This document shows positions 1 to 7,697 of a stretch of 51,694 nt of DNA, piece by piece. Positions within the stretch are counted from its first letter, which is position 1, and the number at the start of each line of letters is the position of its first letter. Below the pieces are notes generated by a model. The model was not told the origin of the DNA, searched no databases, and saw only the letters and a list, made by a program, of their open reading frames with translations. Position numbers and translations under genes: made by a program. Source of the stretch: Candidatus Avelusimicrobium pecoris (GTDB taxonomy: Bacteria; Elusimicrobiota; Elusimicrobia; Elusimicrobiales; Elusimicrobiaceae); NCBI GenBank assembly GCA_902761975.1, contig CACWMG010000003.1, positions 1 through 51,694 on the forward strand, in the 5' to 3' direction.

Positions 1-424
1 CGTCAAGGACCTCCATGTCAGTGACATCGGCAATGAACATAGTGTGGGTGCCGAGGTCCAGCGCCTTACAGACTTTAGCGGAGATGAAGGCATTTGTTCC
101 CTCAGTGATGCACATGAGGTCATTATCGAGACGCCTGCATCCGCTGTAGCCGGCAAACTTGTCCGCATCACGTCCGGACTGGAATCCGAATCGCTTGAAA
201 AGTGCGAAGTCAGCGGCCTTGCTTATTATTGAAACGTTGAATTTAGCGGTGTTCTGTATCATTTCGTGGGTCAGGTTGTCCTTGTTGACAGTGAGACTTA
301 TCCGGTTAGGGGAGGAAGTCACCTGACCGACTGTGTTGGTGATACAGCCGTTGTCAAAGCCATCCTGACGGGCAGTGACTACAAAGAGTCCGTAGCTGAG
401 CTTGTACATTGCTTTTTTGTCCAT
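1..424 (-). CDS. Flavin reductase-like FMN-binding protein (3' end outside window)
   Basis: An open frame on the minus strand begins MDKKAMYKLSYGLFVVTARQ and runs off the left edge after about 141 codons. The start is fixed by a strong Shine-Dalgarno AGAAGGAGG seven bases before the ATG. The N-terminus (YGLFVVTA, then GQVTSSPNRISLTVNK and an NVSIIS strand) is typical of the flavin-reductase-like split-barrel family that binds FMN, often fused or adjacent to rubredoxin in anaerobes. It probably reduces flavin or oxygen in the cytoplasm. It lies 35 bases behind a BFD-like Fe-S gene on the same strand. Codon choice and the textbook Shine-Dalgarno differ from the rest of the window, and both genes stop at a junction near 535, so this piece may not belong to the same genome. 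Confidence 0.75.
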   Translation of the reverse strand, partial: MDKKAMYKLSYGLFVVTARQDGFDNGCITNTVGQVTSSPNRISLTVNKDNLTHEMIQNTAKFNVSIISKAADFALFKRFGFQSGRDADKFAGYSGCRRLDNDLMCITEGTNAFISAKVCKALDLGTHTMFIADVTDMEVLD

Positions 425-459
425 GGATTACCTCCTTCTGACTTTGTAGAGTCGGTTTA

Positions 460-540
460 CTATTTCATCATTATTTCTGAGATGGTCTTCATTATCTCGT
501 CATGGCAGCCGCCGCAGCCTGTTGAGCAGTGAGTTGCCTG
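460..540 (-). CDS. C-terminal fragment of a BFD-like [2Fe-2S] protein
   Basis: The minus strand encodes DKVQQATHCSTGCGGCHDEI followed by MKTISEIMMK and a stop at 460-462. The pattern T-x-C-x3-C-x2-C with GCGGC is the second half of the BFD/NifU-type [2Fe-2S] binding domain, whose first Cys pair would lie upstream. The frame runs into the RND pump gene at about 530-545, where its coding sense is lost, so the 5' part is missing. It precedes the flavin reductase-like gene by 35 bases, an expected pairing of small redox proteins. The assignment rests on this short motif only. Confidence 0.5.
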   Translation of the reverse strand, partial: QATHCSTGCGGCHDEIMKTISEIMMK

Positions 541-1712
541 CTGGACTTTATCAAAAAGCGCAACAGCAAGTGCCCGGTGCGCTTGTCATGCCGTTTAACC
601 CGCCGCCCATTATGGGTATGAGTACGACAGGCGGTTTGGAAGGGTATATTCAAAACCGCTCGGCCGGCGGATCAGTGGAGCTGGCCGCACAGCTTAACAA
701 ATTTTTGGAAGCCGCCCGCAAACGCCCGGAACTAACGGCTGTATCCTCTTCGTTCTCGGCCTCGGTACCGCAATATTCACTTAACGTGGACGAAGTAAAA
801 GCGCAGTCCATGGGCGTATCGTTGGATGCGCTGTACGCCACGTTGCAAGGTACCTTTGGGAATATGTATATTAACGATTTTACCTATATGGGCCGCAGTT
901 TTAAAGTCATGATGCAAGCGGAGGGCGAGTACCGTGCCCGGCCGGACCAACTGGGTGGCATTTACGTAAAATCCAGTAACGGCTCCATGGTGCCGCTTTC
1001 TTCGTTAGTTACGTTGACCCCGTCGTTAGGGCCGGATATTGTGGAACGCTTTAACGTGTTCCCCTCTGCCAAAGTGATGGCAAGCCCGGCACCGGGGTAT
1101 AGCTCGGGCGACGCCATCCGCGCCGTGGAAGAAACCGCCAAAGAAACCTTGGACAGCGGTTTCACCCTGGCTTGGACGGGTACTACCTACCAGGAAAAAC
1201 TGGCCGGCAGTTCTTCGGCCTCCGCGCTGTTACTTGGGATGTTGGTGGTGTTTTTAATTCTGGCCGCGCAATATGAAAAATGGAGCTTGCCTATTGCCGT
1301 GCTGTTGGCCGTTCCGTTTGCATTGTTTGGGGCGCTCTTGGGCACGTGGATACGCGGACTATCTAACGATATTTACTTCCAAATTGCGTTGGTGGCCCTG
1401 GTAGGTTTGGCGGCCAAAAATGCTATTTTGATTGTAGAATTTGCCGTACTTTTAAAAGAACAAGGTATGAACAAAGCGCAGGCCGCGTTGCACGCCTCGT
1501 TACTGCGTTTCCGCCCGATTGTAATGACCTCCTTGGCCTTTATTTTAGGGTGTGTGCCCTTAGCTATTAGCTTTGGGGCCGGGGCGGCTAGCCGCCACGC
1601 TATTGGTACAGCGGTGGTGTGCGGGATGTTAATTGCCACGGGTGTTGCGCCCATGTTTGTGCCGTGGTTCTTTACGTTATTTGCAGGGAAAGATAAACAG
1701 GAGCAAAAATGA
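541..1712 (+). pseudogene. RND efflux pump inner-membrane subunit, C-terminal ~390 residues only
   Basis: The visible part matches the last 40 percent of an AcrB/MexB-type RND transporter, which pumps drugs or toxins across the envelope using proton motive force. Landmarks in order are the porter-domain motif FNPPPIMGMSTTGG, the second large periplasmic loop, then transmembrane segments with LVALVGLAAKNAILIVEFA and FRPIVMTSLAFILGCVPLA. A normal protein is about 1,040 residues; no credible start, Shine-Dalgarno or promoter lies at the left end. The frame simply begins where unrelated minus-strand genes end. The stop overlaps the ATG of the outer-membrane factor (ATGA), the usual tripartite-pump arrangement; the membrane-fusion subunit would lie in the missing part. 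Whether the truncation is biological or an assembly break cannot be told from this sequence. Confidence 0.85.
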
Positions 1713-3106
1713 AACTTATACATTTAGTAACGGCCTGTGCCGTTTTAACAGCCGGGTGCACGTTAGGCCCCAATTATAAACGCCCGGAAACTGATTTACC
1801 TACCGGGGCGTCTGCTGAAAATTATAACGTGTTTACCCAACAAAACTGGTGGACCATGTTTGAAGATGACGTGCTCAACCACCTGGAAGACACGGCCCTT
1901 AAATATAACTGGGATTTAAAAGCCGCCGTAGCGCGTGTGGACCAAGCCCGTGCGGAGGTTACTGTGGCGGGTGCTAACCAAATGCCTAGCGTTTCCACTA
2001 CAGGCAGTACCGGCCGCGCCGGGGACGCACAAGGCTCCGGCCAAGTGCAAAGCCGGGCCGGGCTTACGGCCTCGTTTGAGTTGGATTTATGGGGCAAATA
2101 CCGCCGCTTAAAAGAATCGGCCCGCGCCAAATTATTGGCTACCGAGGCCGCGCGCGACACGGTACGCCTGGCCCTCACATCCGACGTAGCCAAGCAGTAT
2201 TTTACCATGCTGATGTTGGACCATCAAATTGAAATTGCCCAACAGACCGTGGCCGCCCGGCAAGAAAACGTACGCATCTACCAAAGCCGCTACGAAGCCG
2301 GCTACGCGACCGAGGTGGATTTGCGCCGCGTGCAAGCCAATTTGCAAAGTGTCAAAGCGCAAGAAGATACGTTGCGCTTGCAACTGTCCAAGACCGAAAC
2401 CGCTTTAGCGGTGCTACTGGGCAAATCGCCCCGCGCACTGGTGGAAGAAAAAATCGCCCGCGGCAAACACTTAAACGAACTGACACTCGTGCCAGACGTT
2501 CCGGCGGACTTACCTTCGGACTTGTTGGAACGCCGCCCGGACGTGATGACGGCTGAACAAAATTTAATAGCCGCTAACGCCGATATTGGCGTGGCCCGCA
2601 CGGCGTATTTCCCCGATATTTCGTTAACCGCTGCCGCCGGGTACGCCAGCAGTGCGCTCAACAGTTTGTTTGGCGGAAACTCTGGCGTATGGAACTTAGG
2701 GGCCGGGTTAGCCGCACCTATTTTTGAGGGGGGTAAAATTAAGGCGCAAAACGAGCAGGCCGAGGCCAAATACCGCGAAATTTTGGCAGACTACCAAAAA
2801 ACCTTACAACTGGCCTTTAAAGAAGCACTGGACGCCCTCAATTCCAACCAAATGTACCGCCAAATTTACGATTCTTACCTGGCCCAAACCAACGATATGC
2901 GCCGCAGTTACGAGCTTACCAAACAGCAGGAAGACGCGGGCTTAATTGGGGTAACGGATTTACTAAGCGTAGAAGAAACGCTGTTATCTTCGGAGATGAA
3001 TTTATCCACGGCGCGTAAAAATGAATTAGACGCGGTGGTGGACCTAGCCAAAGCCCTGGGCGGCGGCTGGACGAGCGCGGATATTACGGCGGCTGAAAAG
3101 AAATAA
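1709..3106 (+). CDS. Outer-membrane efflux lipoprotein, NodT/OprM family
   Basis: This is the TolC-like channel partner of the RND pump. The 465-residue protein starts with a lipoprotein signal ending in the lipobox LTAGC, followed by TLGPNYKRP, the hallmark N-terminus of NodT-family factors. Two long repeats of coiled-coil alpha-barrel sequence follow, with the family motif LLERRPDVMTAEQNLIAANA around residues 270-290 and PIFEGGKIKAQNEQAEA near 340. The ATG overlaps the pump stop codon by four bases, so the two are translationally coupled. A strong hairpin at 3132-3159 closes the operon. The protein would be acylated and inserted in the outer membrane as a trimer. Confidence 0.93.
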   Translation: MKLIHLVTACAVLTAGCTLGPNYKRPETDLPTGASAENYNVFTQQNWWTMFEDDVLNHLEDTALKYNWDLKAAVARVDQARAEVTVAGANQMPSVSTTGSTGRAGDAQGSGQVQSRAGLTASFELDLWGKYRRLKESARAKLLATEAARDTVRLALTSDVAKQYFTMLMLDHQIEIAQQTVAARQENVRIYQSRYEAGYATEVDLRRVQANLQSVKAQEDTLRLQLSKTETALAVLLGKSPRALVEEKIARGKHLNELTLVPDVPADLPSDLLERRPDVMTAEQNLIAANADIGVARTAYFPDISLTAAAGYASSALNSLFGGNSGVWNLGAGLAAPIFEGGKIKAQNEQAEAKYREILADYQKTLQLAFKEALDALNSNQMYRQIYDSYLAQTNDMRRSYELTKQQEDAGLIGVTDLLSVEETLLSSEMNLSTARKNELDAVVDLAKALGGGWTSADITAAEKK

Positions 3107-3131
3107 AAATATCTGTGTATGAATAATGTAT

Positions 3132-3159
3132 GGGTCCTAAAAAATAAATTTTAGGACCC
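3132..3159. terminator. Bidirectional hairpin terminator
   Basis: GGGTCCTAAAA and TTTTAGGACCC form an 11-bp stem with a 6-base loop. It lies between the convergent ends of the efflux operon and the first prepilin gene and could serve both. Confidence 0.85.
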
Positions 3160-3181
3160 TTTGCAATTTTAAAATGGTTAT

Positions 3182-3769
3182 TTAAGGATGAACCCAATAT
3201 TCATGATCGTCTAATTCTTTTTTGATGGCTCCTTGTTTAGCACAGGCCTTGTCATATCCATAACAGATAAAGTGATTGGCTCGTGCATCAGGGTAATTTG
3301 ATGTATAATATTCTAGGTCAACGCCATTGTTAACTCCTTCAGCTGCAATTCCCCAGCTTTGTTTTCCTTCGTCGTTTTTTGCGCACTCCTCTATATAATA
3401 ATAAAAGGAGGAATTTTCTGGGATGGAAATATCTATCCCTTCTAGATCATTTCCCCAGTCTAAGCAATAATTATCGTATTCTAATGCTTTTGCTTCTAAG
3501 GCATTTGCAATAGATTTTAATACAATTTTTGCTTTAGCTACATGAGTTTTGTTAACAGCCTTATTATACTGCGGTACGGCCACCGCGGCTAAAATACCAA
3601 TAATCAGTACTACTACCAATAGTTCAATTAGCGTAAAGCCGCGTGCTGTTCTGTCTATATTGTCATCCTGAACTTGATTCAGGATCTCCTCCTCTTTATT
3701 CAATGTTTGATTAAGGTGGAGATGCTGAAACGAGTTCAGCATGACAGTTTTTGCATGATTTGTTTTCAT
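3182..3769 (-). CDS. Type IV prepilin-like protein 1, repeat-extended leader
   Basis: The protein (195 residues) carries the class III N-methylation signature [18 protein letters not shown]: cleavage after Gly-44 by prepilin peptidase, Glu at +5, and a 20-residue hydrophobic helix that inserts in the inner membrane before pilus assembly. The globular part has four or five Cys and ends ELDDHEYWVHP. The leader is 44 residues rather than about 10 because a palindromic repeat (3661-3746) is inserted between MKTNHAKT and the helix, read as NSFQHL...LNQVQDD. The start has a weak AAGGAAAA upstream. A conserved structured leader RNA (3807-4016) and a TATAAT promoter precede it. No assembly genes are nearby, so its specific role (major or minor pilin, pseudopilin) is unknown. 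Confidence 0.85.
   Translation of the reverse strand: MKTNHAKTVMLNSFQHLHLNQTLNKEEEILNQVQDDNIDRTARGFTLIELLVVVLIIGILAAVAVPQYNKAVNKTHVAKAKIVLKSIANALEAKALEYDNYCLDWGNDLEGIDISIPENSSFYYYIEECAKNDEGKQSWGIAAEGVNNGVDLEYYTSNYPDARANHFICYGYDKACAKQGAIKKELDDHEYWVHP
3661..3746. repeat. Palindromic repeat inside prepilin 1 leader
   Basis: The + strand reads TGTCATCCTGAACTTGATTC at one end and GAAACGAGTTCAGCATGACA at the other. The two ends are each imperfect hairpins (CCTGAA...TTCAGG and GCTGAA...TTCAGC). A second copy lies in prepilin 4 at 50448-50520. Such elements are seen scattered in many bacterial genomes and are recognisable in translations as SFQHL or LVSASS...LKQVQGD. Confidence 0.8.
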
Positions 3770-3806
3770 ATTATTTTCCTTTTGCTTATTACCGGATTAG
3801 CACAAC

Positions 3807-4016
3807 AAAAACGGCCGTTTTGCTAATCTGCAAAAGGGGTAGATTAACAAACAGCCGTAGTCTGCCGCCGTAGCGGCAAACACTCGGCACAAAACCCGCA
3901 AGGAGCGACCCTGCTGAGTTTTGTGCCTAATGACAGCTGTTTTTGACCCTTTTGCGTATTTTTAATACACACCGCACCTTTCGTGCGGCTTCAAAAACAG
4001 AAAAAAGCAATTGTAA
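3807..4016 (-). ncRNA. Structured pilin leader RNA, copy 1
   Basis: Transcribed with the downstream prepilin. Read on the minus strand it contains: CAATTG and CTGTTTTTGA; hairpin CCGCAC/GTGCGG; P1 GCAAAAGGG (pairs with 3830-3838); TCAAAAACAGC (P2 left); hairpin GGCACAAAA/TTTTGTGCC; conserved GAGTGTTTGCC; hairpin TGCCGC/GCGGCA; CTACGGCTGTT (P2 right); P1 right; and finally GGCCGTTTTT. The same order, motifs and pairings occur before the other three prepilins with different stem sequences, which supports a folded RNA rather than a protein-coding repeat. I recognise no known riboswitch consensus. Confidence 0.8.
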
Positions 4017-4069
4017 TTTTTGCGCCTAACGCGCGGGTTACAAATCCTCCTACTCAAAAAATATACTTT

Positions 4070-4075
4070 ATTATA
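4070..4075 (-). promoter_or_regulatory. -10 box for prepilin 1 leader RNA
   Basis: TATAAT on the minus strand, about 55 bases upstream of the conserved CAATTG of the leader RNA. No convincing -35 is seen. Confidence 0.5.
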
Positions 4076-4084
4076 ACAAATTGC

Positions 4085-4090
4085 TACAAT
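4085..4090 (+). promoter_or_regulatory. -10 box for purB, leaderless spacing
   Basis: TACAAT followed by exactly six bases and then the purB ATG. Transcription would begin at or next to the start codon. No Shine-Dalgarno is present. Confidence 0.6.
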
Positions 4091-4096
4091 AAAAGT

Positions 4097-5491
4097 ATGA
4101 CCTGTACCCCTTTAAGCCCGTTAGACGGGCGCTATGCAACCAAATTAACTTCCCTGTCGCAAACTATGGGTGAGGACGCCCTACTTGCCGCCCGTGTGCG
4201 CACGGAGCTTACCTGGCTAAGCGTGCTGTGCGGCCTTAAACTGCCCGGCGTAAAAAAACTCACCGCGGCCGAGCAAAAAATTTTAACTAATTTGTGCAAT
4301 TTATCCGCGCAAGATTTGGCAGTCATCCGCACCCTGGAAACTACGGGCTACGGCAAAATTCCCGCCACCCGGCACGACGTGAAAGCCGTGGAGTATTTCT
4401 TGCGCCTTAAACTCGCCAAAACCCCCTTAAAGGACCGGTTGCCTTTTATCCATTTTGCTTTAACCAGCGAGGACGTCAACAGCGTTTCCTATGCCTTGCT
4501 CCTCAGTGACGGTGTAGAAAAAGCCCTGCTCCCTGCGCTTGAAAAACTGCAAAAAGCGCTCCTACAACTTTCCAAAAAAGAGGCCCGCAGTGTGCTTTTG
4601 GCCCGTACGCACGGCCAACCCGCCGTACCGACGACGTTTGGCAAAGAAATGCGCGTGTTTGAAACCCGCCTTGCGCGCCAAATCCGCACGCTGAAACAAG
4701 TGCAAATTTCGTGCAAATTTGGCGGGGCCGTGGGCAATTTTAACGCGCACTACGCCGCGTTCCCGTTGGCAAATTGGCCGCGCGCCGCCCGCCAAGTGCT
4801 TAGCACGCTAAACAAAGGACGCAAAGTTAAACTCTTTTTAAGCCCCGTTACCACGCAAGTGGACAACCGCGACTCGTACGCCGAACTTTTTGACAATCTG
4901 CGCCGCATCAACGTTATTTTAACGGGTTTTGCGCGGGATATGTGGCACTATATTTCCGCCGGGCTGGTGACCCAACAAACCGTAAAAGGCGAGGTTGGCT
5001 CGTCCACCATGCCGCAAAAAGTCAACCCGATTGATTTTGAAAATGCCGAGGGAAATTTACAGCTTTCCGGTGCGCTCTTAGATTTTTTGTCCAACAAACT
5101 GCCCATTTCGCGCTTACAACGGGACCTGTCGGACTCTACCGTACTTCGTAATATGCCGGTGGCGTTTGGGCATGCGCTGGTAGCGTATGAGTCTTTGTTA
5201 AAGGGGCTTTCCAAAATTGCATTTAACAAAGCGGCCGCCCGCGCCGAACTGGCCCAACACCCCGAAGTATTGGCCGAAGCTATCCAAACCATTTTGCGGG
5301 CGTACGGTTGCCAAAACGCGTACGAACTCTTGCGCGATTTTACGCGCGGCCGCCATTTAACGGCGTCTGCGCTCACGGATTTTATAGACGGGCTGGAAAT
5401 CCCTGCGTCCGTCAAAATGCAACTACACATGGTAGAGGCAGAAACTTACCTGGGCCTTGCGCCCCAACTTGCGGAGGAAAAGTATGATTGA
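4097..5491 (+). CDS. purB: Adenylosuccinate lyase
   Basis: Cleaves SAICAR to AICAR and adenylosuccinate to AMP, both releasing fumarate, in cytoplasmic purine synthesis. The 464-residue protein begins MTCTPLSPLDGRYATK, as in the E. coli-type PurB, and has the fumarase/aspartase superfamily signature GSSTMPQKVNPIDFENAEGN with the catalytic serine loop. ARTHGQPAVPTTFGKE carries the conserved His region, and TSEDVNS the other. The start at 4097 is chosen because homologous sequence begins there and a TACAAT box sits six bases upstream; a longer open frame to 3983 has no family match. The last eight bases overlap purA. Confidence 0.95.
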   Translation: MTCTPLSPLDGRYATKLTSLSQTMGEDALLAARVRTELTWLSVLCGLKLPGVKKLTAAEQKILTNLCNLSAQDLAVIRTLETTGYGKIPATRHDVKAVEYFLRLKLAKTPLKDRLPFIHFALTSEDVNSVSYALLLSDGVEKALLPALEKLQKALLQLSKKEARSVLLARTHGQPAVPTTFGKEMRVFETRLARQIRTLKQVQISCKFGGAVGNFNAHYAAFPLANWPRAARQVLSTLNKGRKVKLFLSPVTTQVDNRDSYAELFDNLRRINVILTGFARDMWHYISAGLVTQQTVKGEVGSSTMPQKVNPIDFENAEGNLQLSGALLDFLSNKLPISRLQRDLSDSTVLRNMPVAFGHALVAYESLLKGLSKIAFNKAAARAELAQHPEVLAEAIQTILRAYGCQNAYELLRDFTRGRHLTASALTDFIDGLEIPASVKMQLHMVEAETYLGLAPQLAEEKYD

Positions 5492-6500
5492 TTTAGTATG
5501 CGGCGGCCAAGCCGGCGACGAAGGCAAAGGCAAAATTGCGGCCTATCTTTCTTATAAAGGCAATTACGATTATTGCGTGCGCGTGGGCGGCCCCAACGCG
5601 GGCCACACCGTGGTACAAAACGGTGTTTCCTACACGCTTAAAAATATCCCGTCCGGGTTTTTAAACCCCAAAACCAAACTCGTTTTGGGCGCGGGTGCTT
5701 ATACAAAAACCGAGTGGCTGTTAGATGAAGTGAAAAAAACAGGCACGCAAGACCGCCTGATTATTGACCCTTACGCCGTTTTAATTACCGACGAACAAAC
5801 CGCCGCCGAACGCGGGGCCGCGCATTTTATGAGCAAAATTGGCAGTGTGGGCACAGGGCTAGGACAGGCCGTCAAAGAACGCATTGAACGGCGCGAAATT
5901 AAATTTGCCAAGGACGAGCCGCTCCTGAAAGATTTTATTCAAAGCGTGCCCGAACTGTTAAACAGCTGTTTGGACAAAGGCGGCCATATTTTACTGGAAG
6001 GTACGCAAGGCATTAAACTTTCACTGCTCCACGGGGAATATCCGTTTGTAACTTCGCGCGATACCACCGCCAGCACATTCTTGGGCGAGGCCGGGCTCGG
6101 CCCCAAGTCCGTGCGGGACGTATATGTGGTGTTTAAGCCCTACATTACGCGTGTGGGTCCCGGCCCGTTAGAAAAAGAAATGTTTGACGAAAAAGAACTG
6201 GAAATTTACCACACCAAAGGGCACGAAATTGGCAGTGTCAGCAAACGCTTGCGCCGCGTGGGCGAGTTTGAGTGGAAGTCCGCCGCGCGTGCGATTATGA
6301 TTAACAACTGCACCAAAATTGCCATTACGCATATTGATATGTTTGAAGGCAACGATTGCGTGAAAGACCCGCGCGAATTTACCGCACAGGCCAAGGCGTT
6401 TTTGGCGGACTTACAAAAGTTAAGTGATAAAACGTATCCGCATCCGAAGATTGCGTTAATCTCTACGGGTCCGGACATGGAAGATACCCTGGTTTTATAA
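5484..6500 (+). CDS. purA: Adenylosuccinate synthetase, short form
   Basis: Joins IMP and aspartate using GTP to give adenylosuccinate, which PurB then turns into AMP. The N-terminus GGQAGDEGKGKIAAYL holds the IMP-binding Asp and the P-loop-like GDEGKGK, followed by GGPNAGHTV with the catalytic His. Later motifs are EGTQGIKLSLLHGEYPFVTS and RVGPGPLE. At 338 residues it is about 90 shorter than the E. coli enzyme and resembles the compact archaeal/bacterial form. The start is fixed by GGAGG seven bases before ATG; it overlaps purB by eight bases, so the two steps on either side of adenylosuccinate are co-translated. Confidence 0.94.
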   Translation: MIDLVCGGQAGDEGKGKIAAYLSYKGNYDYCVRVGGPNAGHTVVQNGVSYTLKNIPSGFLNPKTKLVLGAGAYTKTEWLLDEVKKTGTQDRLIIDPYAVLITDEQTAAERGAAHFMSKIGSVGTGLGQAVKERIERREIKFAKDEPLLKDFIQSVPELLNSCLDKGGHILLEGTQGIKLSLLHGEYPFVTSRDTTASTFLGEAGLGPKSVRDVYVVFKPYITRVGPGPLEKEMFDEKELEIYHTKGHEIGSVSKRLRRVGEFEWKSAARAIMINNCTKIAITHIDMFEGNDCVKDPREFTAQAKAFLADLQKLSDKTYPHPKIALISTGPDMEDTLVL

Positions 6501-6527
6501 CGGCCCCCGCGAACTTGCATTTGGCGC

Positions 6528-6561
6528 ACACAACCCAAAACAACTTGTTTTGGGTTGTGTT
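6528..6561. terminator. Long hairpin after purA
   Basis: ACACAACCCAAAACAA pairs with TTGTTTTGGGTTGTGT, a 16-bp stem with a very short loop. A T-rich stretch follows only loosely. It marks the purBA operon end and the left edge of repeat family B. Confidence 0.65.
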
Positions 6562-6587
6562 GCTCTTTAGCGATACAATTTTCCATA

Positions 6588-6690
6588 TTTGGGCACCTTT
6601 GCACCGACTTGCCAATTCGACGTAGCTCTGCTATGCTTTCGGGCAACTTACGGTGCAAATCTGCCTCAAATCTGAAAAATCATCTTATCC
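6588..6690. repeat. Structured intergenic repeat family B, copy 1 (divergent)
   Basis: Contains TTTGCACCG (6598-6606) pairing with CGGTGCAAA (6651-6659), enclosing CTTGCC...GGGCAACTT and a small GTAG/CTAT hairpin, then CTCAAATCTG. The same nested arrangement with different stem sequences occurs at 12541-12610 and 49742-49830. The rest of 6500-6850 is AT-rich and shows no gene. Confidence 0.6.
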
Positions 6691-6853
6691 TCTACTATAC
6701 CCAGTGCTTGTTTTCCCCACGCTCAACTTACGGTCTTACTTAGTCTCAAATTTGAAAACAGGAGCCAACTCCCTTTTGCGCCGCGCTTTTTAATTATTTT
6801 GAAATTGCCCTATGCTACTTGGTTGTGCGTTTTAACTTCGTAGTAAAAATATA

Positions 6854-7377
6854 TTAGTTCAATTGGCAACCATTACTTCCGCACAACGTAGTGCAGAAAG
6901 ATTCTTCGCCATCGTTGCATATAATCATTCCCGGTTTAAAATAGCCATCATCTCTGAGAGAAATAGACAGCATATATGCCATATCCTCATTTTTCATTCG
7001 TTCAGCATACCAGTAATCAGACGTGTCTGTTCCAAACTCCCAATCTTTGTTTTAACGCACACAGTACCGTCATAGCAATCATCTCCCGTTTCTAACTCGC
7101 CAGGCAACTCAATATCTATATTTACAAGGAGATTATTAGTTGCTAGATTTTCCTCATCATCTATTCCACATTTTTCTGTATCGTCCCCGTTTTGTAGCAC
7201 ACACAATTGATGCCCTTTGTAAATAGCGTTTAAGAAAGTTAGCGCTTGGGCCACTTTACTTTTTTCTACGGCTTTTTGGTATTGTGGAACAGCTACCGCC
7301 GCTAAAATACCAATGATTAAAACAACAACCAATGACTCAATGAGCGTGAAACCCCGCCGGGTGTTTTTTTGATTCAT
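6854..7377 (-). pseudogene. Type IV prepilin-like protein 2, single-base frameshift
   Basis: The N-terminus [19 protein letters not shown] is a clean nine-residue prepilin leader with Glu at +5, and AAAAAGGAAATAAAT gives the ribosome site. The frame stops at 6994 (TGMLNE), but the -1 frame beyond it reads GTDTSDYWYAERMKNEDMAY and continues to CNDGEESFCTTLCGSNGCQL, a convincing Cys-rich pilin C-terminus ending at 6854. Adding one A in the A-rich run near 7045-7053 restores one continuous reading frame (CVKTK-DWEFGTDTS). It is therefore a decayed, phase-variable or wrongly sequenced pilin gene. If intact the product would be about 174 residues. It has its own structured leader RNA at 7414-7633. 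Confidence 0.75.
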
Positions 7378-7413
7378 ATTTATTTCCTTTTTTATTTCCC
7401 GGGCCCGGTACAT

Positions 7414-7633
7414 AAAAAAACGGCTTATTATACCGAGCTTCCAAGAAGTCACCCTATATAACAGCCGTAGCTGCCGTTTTTGCAAACGGCAAACATTCAG
7501 CACAAAACAATGGGGTTATAAGGCCCATTATCTTGTGCTTGGTATGGCTATTTTTGACTTCTTGGAAAGCTGCTCTTGCAACTGACCCGCACGCTTATCA
7601 TGCGGTTTCAAAAACAGTAAAAAACAATTGTAA
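7414..7633 (-). ncRNA. Structured pilin leader RNA, copy 2
   Basis: Same architecture as copy 1. P1 is 13 bp: TTCCAAGAAGTCA (7439-7451, + strand) with TGACTTCTTGGAA (7555-7567), sequence unrelated to the P1 of the other copies but equally perfect. The internal hairpins are TGCCGTTT/AAACGGCA and AGCACAA/TTGTGCT. Invariant motifs on the minus strand are CAATTG, CTGTTTTTGA, TCAAAAATAGCC, GAATGTTTGCC, CTACGGCTGTTAT and AAGCCGTTTTT. Confidence 0.8.
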
Positions 7634-7683
7634 GTTTTGCGCTTATGCGCAGGTGCTTTCACACCTCCTCAGTAAGATAATTT

Positions 7684-7691
7684 ATTATACT
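7684..7691. promoter_or_regulatory. Overlapping divergent -10 boxes
   Basis: The eight bases ATTATACT hold a minus-strand TATAAT (7684-7689) for the prepilin 2 leader RNA and a plus-strand TATACT (7686-7691) for the HAD gene, whose ATG lies six bases on. The two promoters must compete for polymerase. Confidence 0.55.
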
Positions 7692-7697
7692 ATAAAT

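Noticed and set aside
44-532. Two small plus-strand open frames at the left edge
   Set aside because: They are antisense to the minus-strand flavin reductase-like and Fe-S genes, which have a strong Shine-Dalgarno and clear motifs.
3807-4016. Leader RNA as a GEMM (c-di-GMP) riboswitch
   Set aside because: The typical CACGCACAGGGCAAACC core and tetraloop receptor are absent, although CAAAC-like bits occur; the multi-helix layout differs.
7533-7697. N-terminal extension of the HAD hydrolase
   Set aside because: The extension is translation of the leader-RNA region from a TTG; the HAD motif starts at the ATG six bases after TATACT.
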